This document shows, in pieces, positions 44,887 to 56,800 of a stretch of DNA of 64,000 nt. Made by a program: the position numbers and the translations under genes. Source of the DNA: Lutjanus erythropterus (Eukaryota; Chordata; Actinopteri; Lutjaniformes; Lutjanidae); contig CM034601.1 in assembly GCA_020091685.1 (NCBI GenBank), positions 787,998 to 851,997 of the forward strand, written 5' to 3'. Under the pieces are notes generated by a model. That model was not told where the DNA came from and ran no database searches. It was given only the letters and a program-made list of their open reading frames with translations. Positions within the stretch are counted from its first letter, which is position 1; the number at the start of each line of letters is the position of its first letter.

Positions 44887-47800
44887 TTACGAGCTGCAGA
44901 TCTCCTGTGAGCTCTTCAGTTGTTTTGAAGTCAGTCAGCAGGAAGTGTGTGTGTTCTCACCCTGAGGCTGTAGTACCAGCGGCGGTGTGTGACCTTCTTG
45001 CTGGCGACCTTCCCGGCATGGTTCTGTCTGAAGTGCCAGTCCAGGTGGTCGGCGTACATGTCTGTCTGAGCGGCGGTGAACCTCATGCTGCACAGACAGC
45101 ACTGGTTCCCCGAGTACAGCTTCGTCACCACGCTCTCATAACGGCTGACAGACAGGAAGCAGGGCACAATGAGTCACAAGTACACAAGACACTTCTAGAG
45201 CTGCAAGGATCGTTCCATTAGTCCATTAGTTATAAACTAATCAATAATTGATTCATTATTTTGAGGCATGTTCGTTCAAGAAAGCAAAAAAGACCAATGA
45301 CCTCCATCAGATCTTTCCATCCAACAGAGTCAAAGTCTACATTTAATAAAACATTTAATAAGGTTGGCTCGTTACACGAGTTAATAGACATTTAAAATAT
45401 ATTTTTCAGAATAATAAGAGCATAATACAGTTTTGTCCCAACTCTCAAGAATGAGTGATGTTATTTTATATTCTACATAAAGAATAATATTCAATGTTGT
45501 TTTTAAATTCCTAAACTCACTGTTTCATGTCATCAATGGAGAAACTGCTGAGGTCAGGGACGTCCTCCTCCTCCTCCACCTCAGGCTCCTCCTCTTCCTC
45601 CTCCTCCACAGGAGGTGCTGGAGCCGCCGTGGTTGCTTCTGGGAAAAAAACAAAGAAACAAATGTTACAACAAACAAATAATGACAGCTTTTTTATTAGA
45701 TTAAAGGTCCTGATGAAGATGGCAGCAGCAGCAGGATTCACTGACCGGTGCCTGTAGCTGGCAGGGCGGCGGCGTCGGGCTGCGAGGGTTTGATGATGCC
45801 AGTGGAGATGAGTTTGGACAGAAGGTCGTTGACGTCAACCTGACCAAAGTGGTTCTCTGGAGGGACGACCTGCGGAGCTGCAGACACAAACAGTGAAAGA
45901 CTTCATGTGTTTATCAAGATTAAACTGACAGCATCTATGTTTCAGAATTTATGACATTTAAAACAAATTTTAATATATTTACTGTCTTTAATTTTAAAGT
46001 CTGCAGCTCTCTTTACTTTCAGGATTCTTCACCAACTCTAAAAATCTACACATTCAACAGGCTGCAGTTCTTCCTGTTGGAAACACACACTCCTTCCTGT
46101 CTGAGTACTTAAGAGGATGAGGAGGGTCTTACTCTGCTGTCTGAAAGGCACAGGGTTCTGTGGCAGGAACTGCTGGTTCAGGTTCCCCATCATGTTCACC
46201 TGAAACAACAAGAGAACATTTACACATAAACAGATTCAAGTTTCAAATTCAAAGGTTTAACTCAAGTCCTGTCTGAGCGGCAGCTGCTGAAATAAAACCA
46301 AAATTATGTTTTTCTGTACATTTATATTTACTGTTATTTTACTCTTTGATCATCAACTTTATTTATACGATCATTATTCTCAAGTGTGTCACATTAAAAC
46401 TTTTTCATGAAAAAGGAATGAAAATTGAAAATGAAACTGCTGTAAACTGATTTTTTTTCTCCTTTTGCTAAGTAACAGGTGTGTCAGTGTTTGGTCGACA
46501 GGTGTGTCAGTGTTTGGTCGACAGGTGTGTCAGTGTTTGGTTGACAGGTGCGTCAGTGATTGGTCGACAGGTGTGTGACTCACCGGCTGCTGCATGGTGA
46601 CAGCGGGGGCAGCAGGGTTGTAGAAGGGGGCGGGGCCTGGCTGGCTGAAGGGCGGGGCGGGCTGCATGTTGAAGTTTGCGGGCTGCTGCATGTTGGGCTG
46701 AGATGGGAACGCCATCGGCGTGGCAGGGAACTGAGGGTTCATGGGCTCCGGGAAGCGCTGGGGGGCTATGTTGAAGTTCTGCTGGGGGGCCATGGGGTTC
46801 TCGTACATCGGTGGGGCCATCGGCCTCATAGGGGGCTGCAGGTTGTGTTGTGGAGCGAACCTCATTGGGCCCTGCTGCCCAGGGGCCGACTCATAGATCG
46901 GAGGCCCGCCCTGATGCATGTTGGGTAAATCAAACCTGGGTCCAGGTCCAGGCTGGAGGGGCCCATCGAAGCGCATTGGGCCTGGGCCCTCAAACCTCAT
47001 GGGGCCCATCTGGTTTGGAGGGCCCTCGAAGCGCAGGGGCCGCTGCTGCTGGAAGCCCATTGGTCCAGATCCAGGACCAGGAGCCATGTTGTTGAAGCCC
47101 TGCATGGGGCCTTCAAAGTGTCCCGGTCCGGGCCCCTGTCCCTCGAACCTGACGGGGGGCTGCTGACCGATAGGGCCATCAAACCTCACGGGGCCCTGAG
47201 GGTGAGGTGGACCTTCAAACCTGCCTGGTCTCATTGGACCATGAGACATGTGGGGCCCGGGTCCATCAAACCTCTCTGGCAGGTTGTGAGGAGGGGGACC
47301 GCCACCGTCGAACCTCCCGGGCCCCGGTGGGTGGTGAGGCCCATCAAACCGTGATGAGTCCTCGTAGCGCCCGGGGCCGCCACCACCGCTGCCGCCGCCT
47401 TCGTACCAGCCTGGAGGATGTGGTCTGGAGGGGCCCATGTGACCGGGCCCCTCATACCGGGTGGGGGCATGTCCTCCGTCATGGGGCGGCGTGTGTCCCG
47501 GGGAGTCGCTGTGTCGGACGGATGACAGTGGCCCCCCACGGCTTGGTGCCTTCAGGATGGATTTTGGGGGAGGAGGAGGAGGATGAGGGTGGGAAGGAGG
47601 GACGTCCATGTTGAGGGGCCCGTCGTCTGAGTGCTCGCTGTTTGGGCTCTCGAATCGTGGGACCGGGCTCGCCTCTCCAGTCTCTTTCTGGTGCAGAGGC
47701 GACAGACGCTCACGCTCGAAGCGAGGCGCCGGTGGGTCCAGACCAGCTGGACTCGGACAGTTCCTGTGGACCACGGTCCCAGAGGGCGGCGCTCCCTCCG

Positions 47801-50800
47801 GCCTGCGAGGGTCCGCGTGTCTGGATTCGGCAGGTGGGCCGTACCTGCGCGGGGCGTCGTAGCCACTCTTCTGCTCATCACGCTCATCATAGCGCTGGCG
47901 CTCTGTCAGCGGGGAGTTCCACTCACGCTCAGCTGGAAACAGAAACAAACTCATCAAAATGTTGTCCGACATCGACTGCTCCTATCTGTGTACGTGTCAC
48001 TTCCTGTCAGCCATGTTTTTAAAGTTCTTAACAGTCTGAGCTTCATCTCACTTACAGTTTTACAGAAAAGAAATCTAATTAAGAACCAAACAGAATTTCT
48101 CCTTCCAAACTCCTCTCCCCTCTAAATGATTACCGACTACGACTCCCATGATTCCCCGAGATCAACTGTGGTGAACTACATCTGGACTCTAATGGAAGCC
48201 TATTTGCACCAATCAAAGGCCCCATGGTCAGTCATAATTACAAAATACAACTATCAATCAGGGTTTTTTTTTTTTTTTTAACAATTATAAGATGAAAAGT
48301 CCAAACTCTGACAAAAATTGTGACAAATTATTTCAACTTATCTGAAAATTTGAACTTTTTATCATAATTACAAGCATTTATCTCAATTTCAACTTTTTAT
48401 CTCATAATTTAGACATTTTATTTCATAATTTCAAGGTTTTTTCATCAAATATGACATTTTTCATCTCATAATTTCGACCTGATATCTCAATGTGAACACA
48501 TAATGATGATTTTTGAATTTTGGCCTTTTACTCGCCACAATTTTTTTAATCTCAAATAATTTTTACTTTTTCTCAGAATTTCGACCTCATATCTATCTTC
48601 TTACGTTTGATTTATTACACAAATTCCACTTTATTAATGACCATTTCAACATTATTTTATGTCATAACTCTGACTCATCTTATAATAATGATTTTTAATC
48701 TCAATGTTGAACATTTAATCATTATTTTTAATTTCTATTCTAATCTGATAATTTCGTCTCTTCCTGCTGTAATGGTGACTTTTTTGATGATGATTTTTTT
48801 TATTTCACTGATAGAGAGGGGCTTCCACAGACACTGCTGTTATCTGTTGTGATTGTGAGCTTGACCTCTGACTAAATGTGTAAACTGTGATCTCTTTAGA
48901 AGAGTCTCTAACCCTGCTGAAGTATCACTGATCGAGACCCTGACACCCCGCAGCTCCAGAACCTGACCTCTGACCTCTCTGTGGATAAAAACGACAGATA
49001 ACAGATAATATTTTGGCTTCACAGGTCAGTTTTATCACATCAACACGTCGTCATGGAGACATTCAGAGGGGCACACTCACTCGACTCTCGGGGGTCGGCT
49101 CTCCTCCTGAAGCGAAGGCCTTGGAGAGACTTCAGGGTGGGAAACTCTTTGCCGTGGTTGTACTCCTCGATCATGGGCCCGAGCGGAGGGCGGGGCTCCT
49201 CACGCTCTTTACTCCGCCTCTCACCTGCCAGAGCAAATCAAACATGAGCTCACAGATTTGTTACCAGGGAAACTTTCAAAACAGCTGCCAATTATTTAAG
49301 TCATAGATAAACAAATAAAACAGCTCACCTTGTCTGTCCCGCGGTGCCCGGTTGTATTTATGTGATGGTGGGTGTCCAGTGCTCCGGCCGCCGCCCGTCT
49401 TCTCACCCTGCGTCCCTTCCTCAGCTTCCTCCGGACTCTCCTCGGCCTCCCAGTCCTCTCCGGTGGCTCGGTGGGTGACCTGGGTCTTCCTCAGTTTGGA
49501 CTTGTGCTCGTAGTAGGACAGCTCGGCCGCATCCATGGCCTCGTGAGGGCGGGGCTGAACGGAGGGAGGTGTGGTCAGCAGCGGCTGCTTCTTGGTGGGG
49601 AAGCTGTTGCCAGAGTCGATCCAGTTTTCAGAGTGCTGCTGCTCCCTCTCCTTCTGATACTGAAACAAATGATTGAGCTGGTGGGCCATGTTCAGGAAGT
49701 CCTCCTGGGAAATCTCACCGCTCTCCAGACGCTTACTGGCCTGCAGAGACACAGAAAGTGACTTTTAGACAAATATCCAGTGGAAAAACTACTTTCAATA
49801 CATGTCTGCTTAAAAAAAGTTATATTTTCTCTTATGCCTTATAACATTTTTGGAATTACACAGAGCAGTGAAGTATTCAGGACAGCCCTGCTTTCCAGTG
49901 TTCCAAGTTAGAGGAAGAAGAATATTTTAATTCAGGTTCTGGGTTGTACAATGGGAGACAAGTGGACACATGATCCATTTAATGTTGGCAGTCTGACAGT
50001 AATTTAAAGCAGAGTGTCGCTAATGTGTTTTTAACCATGTCTAATAACTTTTAGAATTTAATCAATCATTAAAATTGAGAAAACACATTAAGATTTTTAC
50101 AGGATCAATCAAATCAAAACACCTTCAGCCACACCTGAAAATATTCTGCTCAGTGATAATAACTTCATTTATATAGCACCTTTTAAAACAGACTTTACAA
50201 AGTGCTTTGACAGACAAATCAATACAAATAACACAATACAGCCAAACAGGGCAAGAAAAAAAATCCAGCTAAAACTGAAGTAAAACCAAGACAATATGAT
50301 AAGAGATAATAAGAAGAGAAAGTGCACATGAGGAGACACCACATGATGCTGTCGTTATGTCAGTATGAATAATTACAAAGATTAACTAATGATTTAAATA
50401 TATTAAAAAAAAGAAGACATCACATAAAAGCAGGTCTATAAAATGGGCTTTAGGAAGTGATGTTTGGCACCATCTTGTGGCATGAAGCGCCACATAAATT
50501 CACATTCAAGTCCCTTTGACACCGAACATAAAAAAACCCACCAACATCTGGGAAAACCCAAGGAAATCTGGTCTACTGTCAAAGGAGTCAATCACAAATT
50601 TTTACTTGTGTGTGAGAAATATATGCACTAATTTTGGTTGTAAAAAGTGTATTTGTGGTTTGATTTTCTCTTCAGTCGCTCCACATTATTATTATTATTT
50701 TAAAATTAGCCAGTTTCTGTAATCATCAGAGATTAAAAGGTCCTGGATAATGCTATAACAACAGATTTAATTCTGATTTTTAAGACAGATTGAAATACTG

Positions 50801-53800
50801 TGGATGGACAAATAATTGAGTGGGTAAAGTTGTGAGTGTGTCAGGTTCTCTTTCTACATTTCTAGAACGTGTGAATCTGAGGGAGCGGTTGTTTTGTGGC
50901 GTACCCTCCTGAGCAGGTCCTTCTTAGAGGCTGAGTTGAGGACTTCAGGTATCTGCAGGTTGGCGTCCACGCTGAGGCGGTGCTTCGGGGTCCGGGGGGT
51001 GGCGGGCCGAGTCGGCGTGCCATACTGTTTGTGTCTCGGAGGTCCGGGCTTTGGGTGAGAGTCCTCCTGCAGCTTCAGACTGAAGAAGAAGAAACAACAC
51101 AGAACAGAAATGAAATTATTTTTCTTTACTCCTCTCTGTACACTGAAACTTTGAGTTGTGGACAAAACAAGACATTTGAGGACGTCATCTTGGACTCTGA
51201 TCAGCATTTTATGGACCAAACAACTGAACAATTAAAGGAAAAATGATCGCCAGATTGATCCCTAGTAGAAAAATAGGTCTACAGACATGATGACGTACGT
51301 AGTTTGGACCCATTTTTCACTTGACAAGTTATTGACAAGGATTAATTTTTCACCATTTTCTGACATCTTATGGACCAAACAACCAATCAATTATTCATAA
51401 CAATGAATAATAATGACAGATTGATAATGAAAATAATCAGTAGTTGCAGCCCTACAGAGATGTTTTCTTCTCTCTTTAGAGTCTGAGGTGCAGCCAGCAG
51501 TGAAATATTCTCTCTGATCAGATGAGTGCAAGCTGACATGATGAAGCTGGACTCACTGTTTGTTCTCCTCCCAGCCGCTCCTCCAGCGGTGAGGAGCGTC
51601 CTTCATCTCCTTGGCTCCTCCGTCGTGGCTCCGTGGTGAGTGAGAGTCTCTGGTTTCGGAGTGGCGGTCCTCCGCAGGCCTCTTGGACCTCCTGCTCTCC
51701 GGCTGGTTCTTTTTGAGAGTGAGGCGGTCCTCTCTGCTGGGCTTGCCGTGCTCGGGTTCATCTGCACGGACCCTCCTGGGTTTGCCGGCTTTGTGAGACG
51801 ACGGCGACGGGGACAAGGAGCTGCTCCTGGCTCGGCTCTTGGGCGAGCGCCTGTCCTTCCTCTTCGGGGAGGCGTTGGGGGAGCGCGACCTGGAGCGCGA
51901 GCGAGTGCGTTTCCTGGCGTGTGTCCGGGCGTTGCCTCCCGCCTTGAACTCAAGCTTTTCTATGACCTCGTCACGGTCATGTTTGGTCACAGAGCCGTTG
52001 ACCAGCTTCCCTTTGTTGGACCTTGGAGGCTCCGTTCCCCGCGCCGCCTCCTCTCGCTCCTTCTTGTCAGTGCATCGTTTCTTCTCCTTCACCTCACCAT
52101 CTTTGGCCTCGCCGCTCTTGTCTTGCGTGCGTTTCCTCAGCCGCGGATCCTTCTTGGCGCCATCAGCTGACTTCTGCATCTCCGCCTCCACCTGCTTGTT
52201 TTTACTCGGGACACTCTTTGCCATCGGGGACGGAGACTTGGACTTGGTCTTCTCCTCCGGCAGCTCTTTCCTCAGAGTCCTAGCCTTGTCGGGGCGGGCG
52301 GGTTTCTCGGGCGTCACAGCAGGACCTCCCGATGTCGTTGTGTCTGACTTCTTCCCAGCAGGCTGTTCTTTGGTCTGGGAGGCAGCTGGGGGGCCGGTGC
52401 GGTTCAGACGGGGGTCTCTGGTGGACGTCTTGGTGTCTGCCTGAGTCTGAGGAGGAATCCAGGGTCGGACCACAGGAGCAGTCTGGGTCACGGGCTTTGG
52501 CGCCGTGCTCGCCGTCGTTGCTGCAGTGGAGACAGGAGTGGATGTTGGTAAGACGAATCCACCGGCCTGCAGACAGGAAACAGCTGTTAGTGCTTTTGTT
52601 TCACAGACAGGAGACAATTTTACATCTGAACCAGAAAGATGGACAGCAAAACAGACGGAGCAGCTATGAGGCAGATAAATCACGACTCTAACAGGAAACA
52701 GAGTCAGATGAGTTTTCTCACCACAACACGGTTCCAACAATTTCCATTTTAAAATTTTGTCAGAAAACTCTTTTACTGTGCAATAGTTCCACCTAGAACC
52801 CTCTCTGGAGGTATGGGTGCTAACAAGAATCCACCCACGAAGTTCTACCGAGAACTTTACATTCCAGTGGTTTTAAGGTCTGGCTCCACACATACACTTT
52901 CTGCTTTAGGGAAAAAAACACTCCGCCTTGTTTGCATTTCTTTAAACCAATCACAAACATCGTGGGCGGAGCTAAGCTCAGGATGCAACAACAGTGCTGC
53001 TGCAAAAAAGTGTTGAGGGGGAACTTGTTTTGGTGGAACATTTGCACATCAGGTGGTGAACTTTGGCATGACAATAACAAAATCACTGCGAAAAACGCTA
53101 ACAGGTGTTAGCTTGCTAATGTTCATGTCATTAGCTTCTCAGGTACTAATTTACAGTTTTCAGCACGTAGGTGGCAGCAAGGAGGTCGTTCTGGTTTCCT
53201 GGGGACTATGAAAACATACACAGCCGATGCTGTGATGCTGCTTGAAGTAAGTAACCAACGAGAGGACTTATACCTGCAGCGTGCATCTGGTGAGTCAGAC
53301 AACAATATGATCGATTTAAGTGTGGCTAAGCTTTGGACTTTTAGTGATTCACCCAAGTATGATCACTGCACTAAAAGAAAAGAACTGCAGGACGACGACT
53401 ATGATGTTCACGCTCACAGTCGTGGTTCTCATGACTCAGAATCAGCTGACACATGAACATCAATTCAAAACAAGTACCAGCTGAGCTTTGGTCTGCTCCA
53501 GTTCCAACTCGATCTTCTTCTGCTGAAGCTCCAGGAGTTGTTTCTGTTTGGCCAACAGCTGCTGCCTGATCAGCTGCTCCTGGGTCAGACTGCACTGACT
53601 GACGACAGGGGCCGGTGGGGGAGGGGGCGCCGCCGCCGCTGCTGCTGCTGGTGGTGTCAGCGGCGGTGGTGCGAGGGCTGGCTGAGGAGAGGTCACCTCC
53701 TCAGACTGGAGACACGTTAAGGTCATAGAGGGTCAGAGGACAACGAAAGGGTTCGAAGTCAGAACACAATGACAAACAGACTGTCTACCTGTCAGCTGGT

Positions 53801-56800
53801 TATTTACAGATTAAGGTTCAACAGGAGATAATGAATCTATAAAAAGTCAGATTAATCAATACTGATTTGGTTCGTTCCAATTCACATGAAAAACAGCAGT
53901 GAATACAAAATTATGAACAATTGTTTAAAGGGATGTCTGTCTGCCTGCTTGTGACTTAAGACCGACTTTCACTCAAGCTCAAAAATAGGCGACTATTTTG
54001 ATTATTGACTCACCTACAGCAGCAATAATAAGATGACCAATCAATTAGTAAACAGAAAGATCATCAATATGTTTCTTTTGGAGCAAAAATGTCATCACAC
54101 AACAAGAAATTTAAAGGCATCAGTTTCAACTTGCATTTTTCTGATATTCATTAGAGAAAATGATCAATTGCTATTCTACACTGTTCTGATTATTTCTCAA
54201 TAAATTGTCAAGTCTTTGTGATAATATGCTGTCACAGAACCAGAAAAAATGACATTTGTGTTGGAAAAATGACTCAAATAAGTAACCGATGATTAAGACA
54301 GTTGTAATTTAATTTCCTGACAAGCCATTCTGAGTAATCACTTCAGCTCTATCTCTCCTTTGCAAATTCAGTTTTGCAAAGGAAAAAACTAACATATTTA
54401 GTCTCCAACTACGTTGTTTCAACATTTTAATAGTTTTTGAGTAGAAAGAGAGACAAAAATTAACAGTAAAAAGACCCAGGGGACTAAAGCAGTGCAGACC
54501 TGCTTTGAACAGTTTGAGCAGTTTTAAAAGTAGAATTCAAGCATTTTCAAGGTACAAAACCACAAACTTCCAGACCCTAAGTCTTTATCTACACATCTAA
54601 AGTTTTACTATGACTGTAATTGCAAAAATAAAGTTCAGAGTTCCTTTATACCCACAGCAACCAGTGAAGACTATTAGTTTATTTTAACTGATTGCATGTT
54701 TTATTAATCCTTGCTAACTGACACCACCAGACAAACAAATATGCTAAAATTGTTTCACAGGGCATCTCAGTTTATCAGCTCACTAAAACTAAAACTTTTT
54801 CATGAAGTTTAATGAAATTTCAAGGTAATTTTGTAGTAAAAGTAAAAATCAAATGTGAAAATGTAGGCAGTGATTGTCAAAATTATGAGGCAAAATGACA
54901 ATAACCGATTGAGTTAAAGAACATCTGCCCAGATGTTTATCAACAAAAACCTAAAACACTATCGGGATTATAGAAGCATTCAACTCTAGTGCCTGGAATT
55001 AATTTTAGACCACAATTACAGCATTCAATAAATAAATATTTAAGACGTTCCCAAACAGAATCTAAGATCATTTCATATTTTAAGACCTTTTGTTAATAAA
55101 TGTGAACTGAAGACATGTTAAGCAGCTGTTTACATGAGTTACTGTGTCAATGACACACCACATTATGTTGAGATAAAACATTTTTCAAGAAGCATATTCA
55201 AATTGTGACACTTTCAATCCTAAAAACATAATTAACATTAAGCATTTTCCAAACTTTCAAGACTTTGGATGCACACTATTGGTTGATATTTCAATGCACA
55301 TATTTCTTCATTTTCAAACTTACTTAAAAAAAAAACAACTTTGATGCAGAAGCAGATACTTTTGGTTTCATCTCAACTTTTCTAAACTTTCTAAAACTTT
55401 GCCGTACAGTTTGGAATAAATTACACCCAATAAATATTGTATGTGCAACAACAAAGCAGAGGCTGCGCCCCAGTCTGATGGATGTGGTGTCTGCAGAACA
55501 TACACACCTGTTTTAAGAACTTGGGGTTGACGTGAATGCTGGCGTTGATGGTGGGCGGCAGAGGCTTGATGGGCCAGGCCGGGTCCACGGAGTTGACCCG
55601 GACGTCCAGCGCGTACAGTTTCTTGAGGGGGAACACATCGTCCCACGTCGATCGTAACTTGAACAGACTCTTTCTAGTGTTTTCATCCACCTACAAACAG
55701 AGGACAGGACTTGGTCCACAGCTACCAACAAAAACCTACAGCACACTTCAGCAGCATCACAGCACAGGCTAATACAACCGTTAGCACTAAAACTACTGCT
55801 AAAGCTACTGGTTTAACACTTTCTGGACAGAATAAAAATTGTAAACTTCTCTTTTATTAGCAGGGCTACGTGATGGCTTTAAGTACAGAGGAGCAGAGTG
55901 CACAAGATCACACATAAAAAGCAAGCAACACAACAAACAGGAGGGAAGTGAAGGTGGCTGCTAAAGATGTTTTAGTGCTTAAATTCTTAAATATGCTAAA
56001 CAGCAGCAAAGAGAACTGTACCTTTTCAAAGACACATATAAATGAAGTGATTAGGTTTTTAGCAAACACTGCAAGGTATTCTCCTCCAACATTCTTCACT
56101 ATGGAATCCACTAAGTACAAAACTGGAAGCTTCTCGGTAGATGGGGCCTGGAGCAATAGAGAACTCAACAAGTTTAGAAAACAACAGGGGTTAAAAACCA
56201 ACATTTCAGAACAAATGCTCAAATTACAACTTGGACAACAGGATTAACACGGCCAAATGGCCTCCCACTCGCCACCCGCTCTGTGAAAAATCTTTAAAAA
56301 AAAAAAAAAAAAAAAAAAAACTTCTTAAACACGAAAAAATTAAGTTGGTGCCAAGCAGGGAAAAAGTGTCAGACTTGACACATTTGAATGGGGAAAAAAG
56401 CAGTCCAAAGGTTTTCTCTTCATTCCAGAATCAAAATAATCCTCAAAATCTGAGGAAAAATACTCCCAATGGACTCCTTCAAAACCACAGTGAAGATCTG
56501 ATTGATCCAAAAAATTAGAAAATATGCAGAGAAATCTTCAGTAATGATCAGTCAAGTTCAGTGTTGGTGATCCTGCCTCAGAGTCAGAGGAGGACAAAAA
56601 AACTGTCCGAGAAAGTCAAAAAAGGAGTCCAGAAGTCCTCAGGAGCTGTTTTACCTCCAAAGAGGGTTTTTCTTCCTTGAAAACCACTCTTTGTACTTTA
56701 CCCAGACGAGACAGCAGTTTTTCTCTTTAACTGAACACCAGGTGAGTTTTATTCACTCGTTCTTTCAAAGTTTTACCCCTCAAAATGTTTTTTCTCCCTT

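Noticed and set aside
46560-48125. Several + strand frames of 80-160 codons
   Set aside because: Antisense shadows of the GC-rich pcf11 exon 9.
51640-52444. + strand frames of up to 201 codons
   Set aside because: Antisense shadows of pcf11 exon 5, whose frame shows DPRLNR, DPRLRKR and SRSRSRSP signatures and matching splice sites.
53740-53760. GGTTCGAAGTC resembling a tRNA B box
   Set aside because: No A box or cloverleaf could be drawn around it. No tRNA or rRNA gene was seen anywhere.
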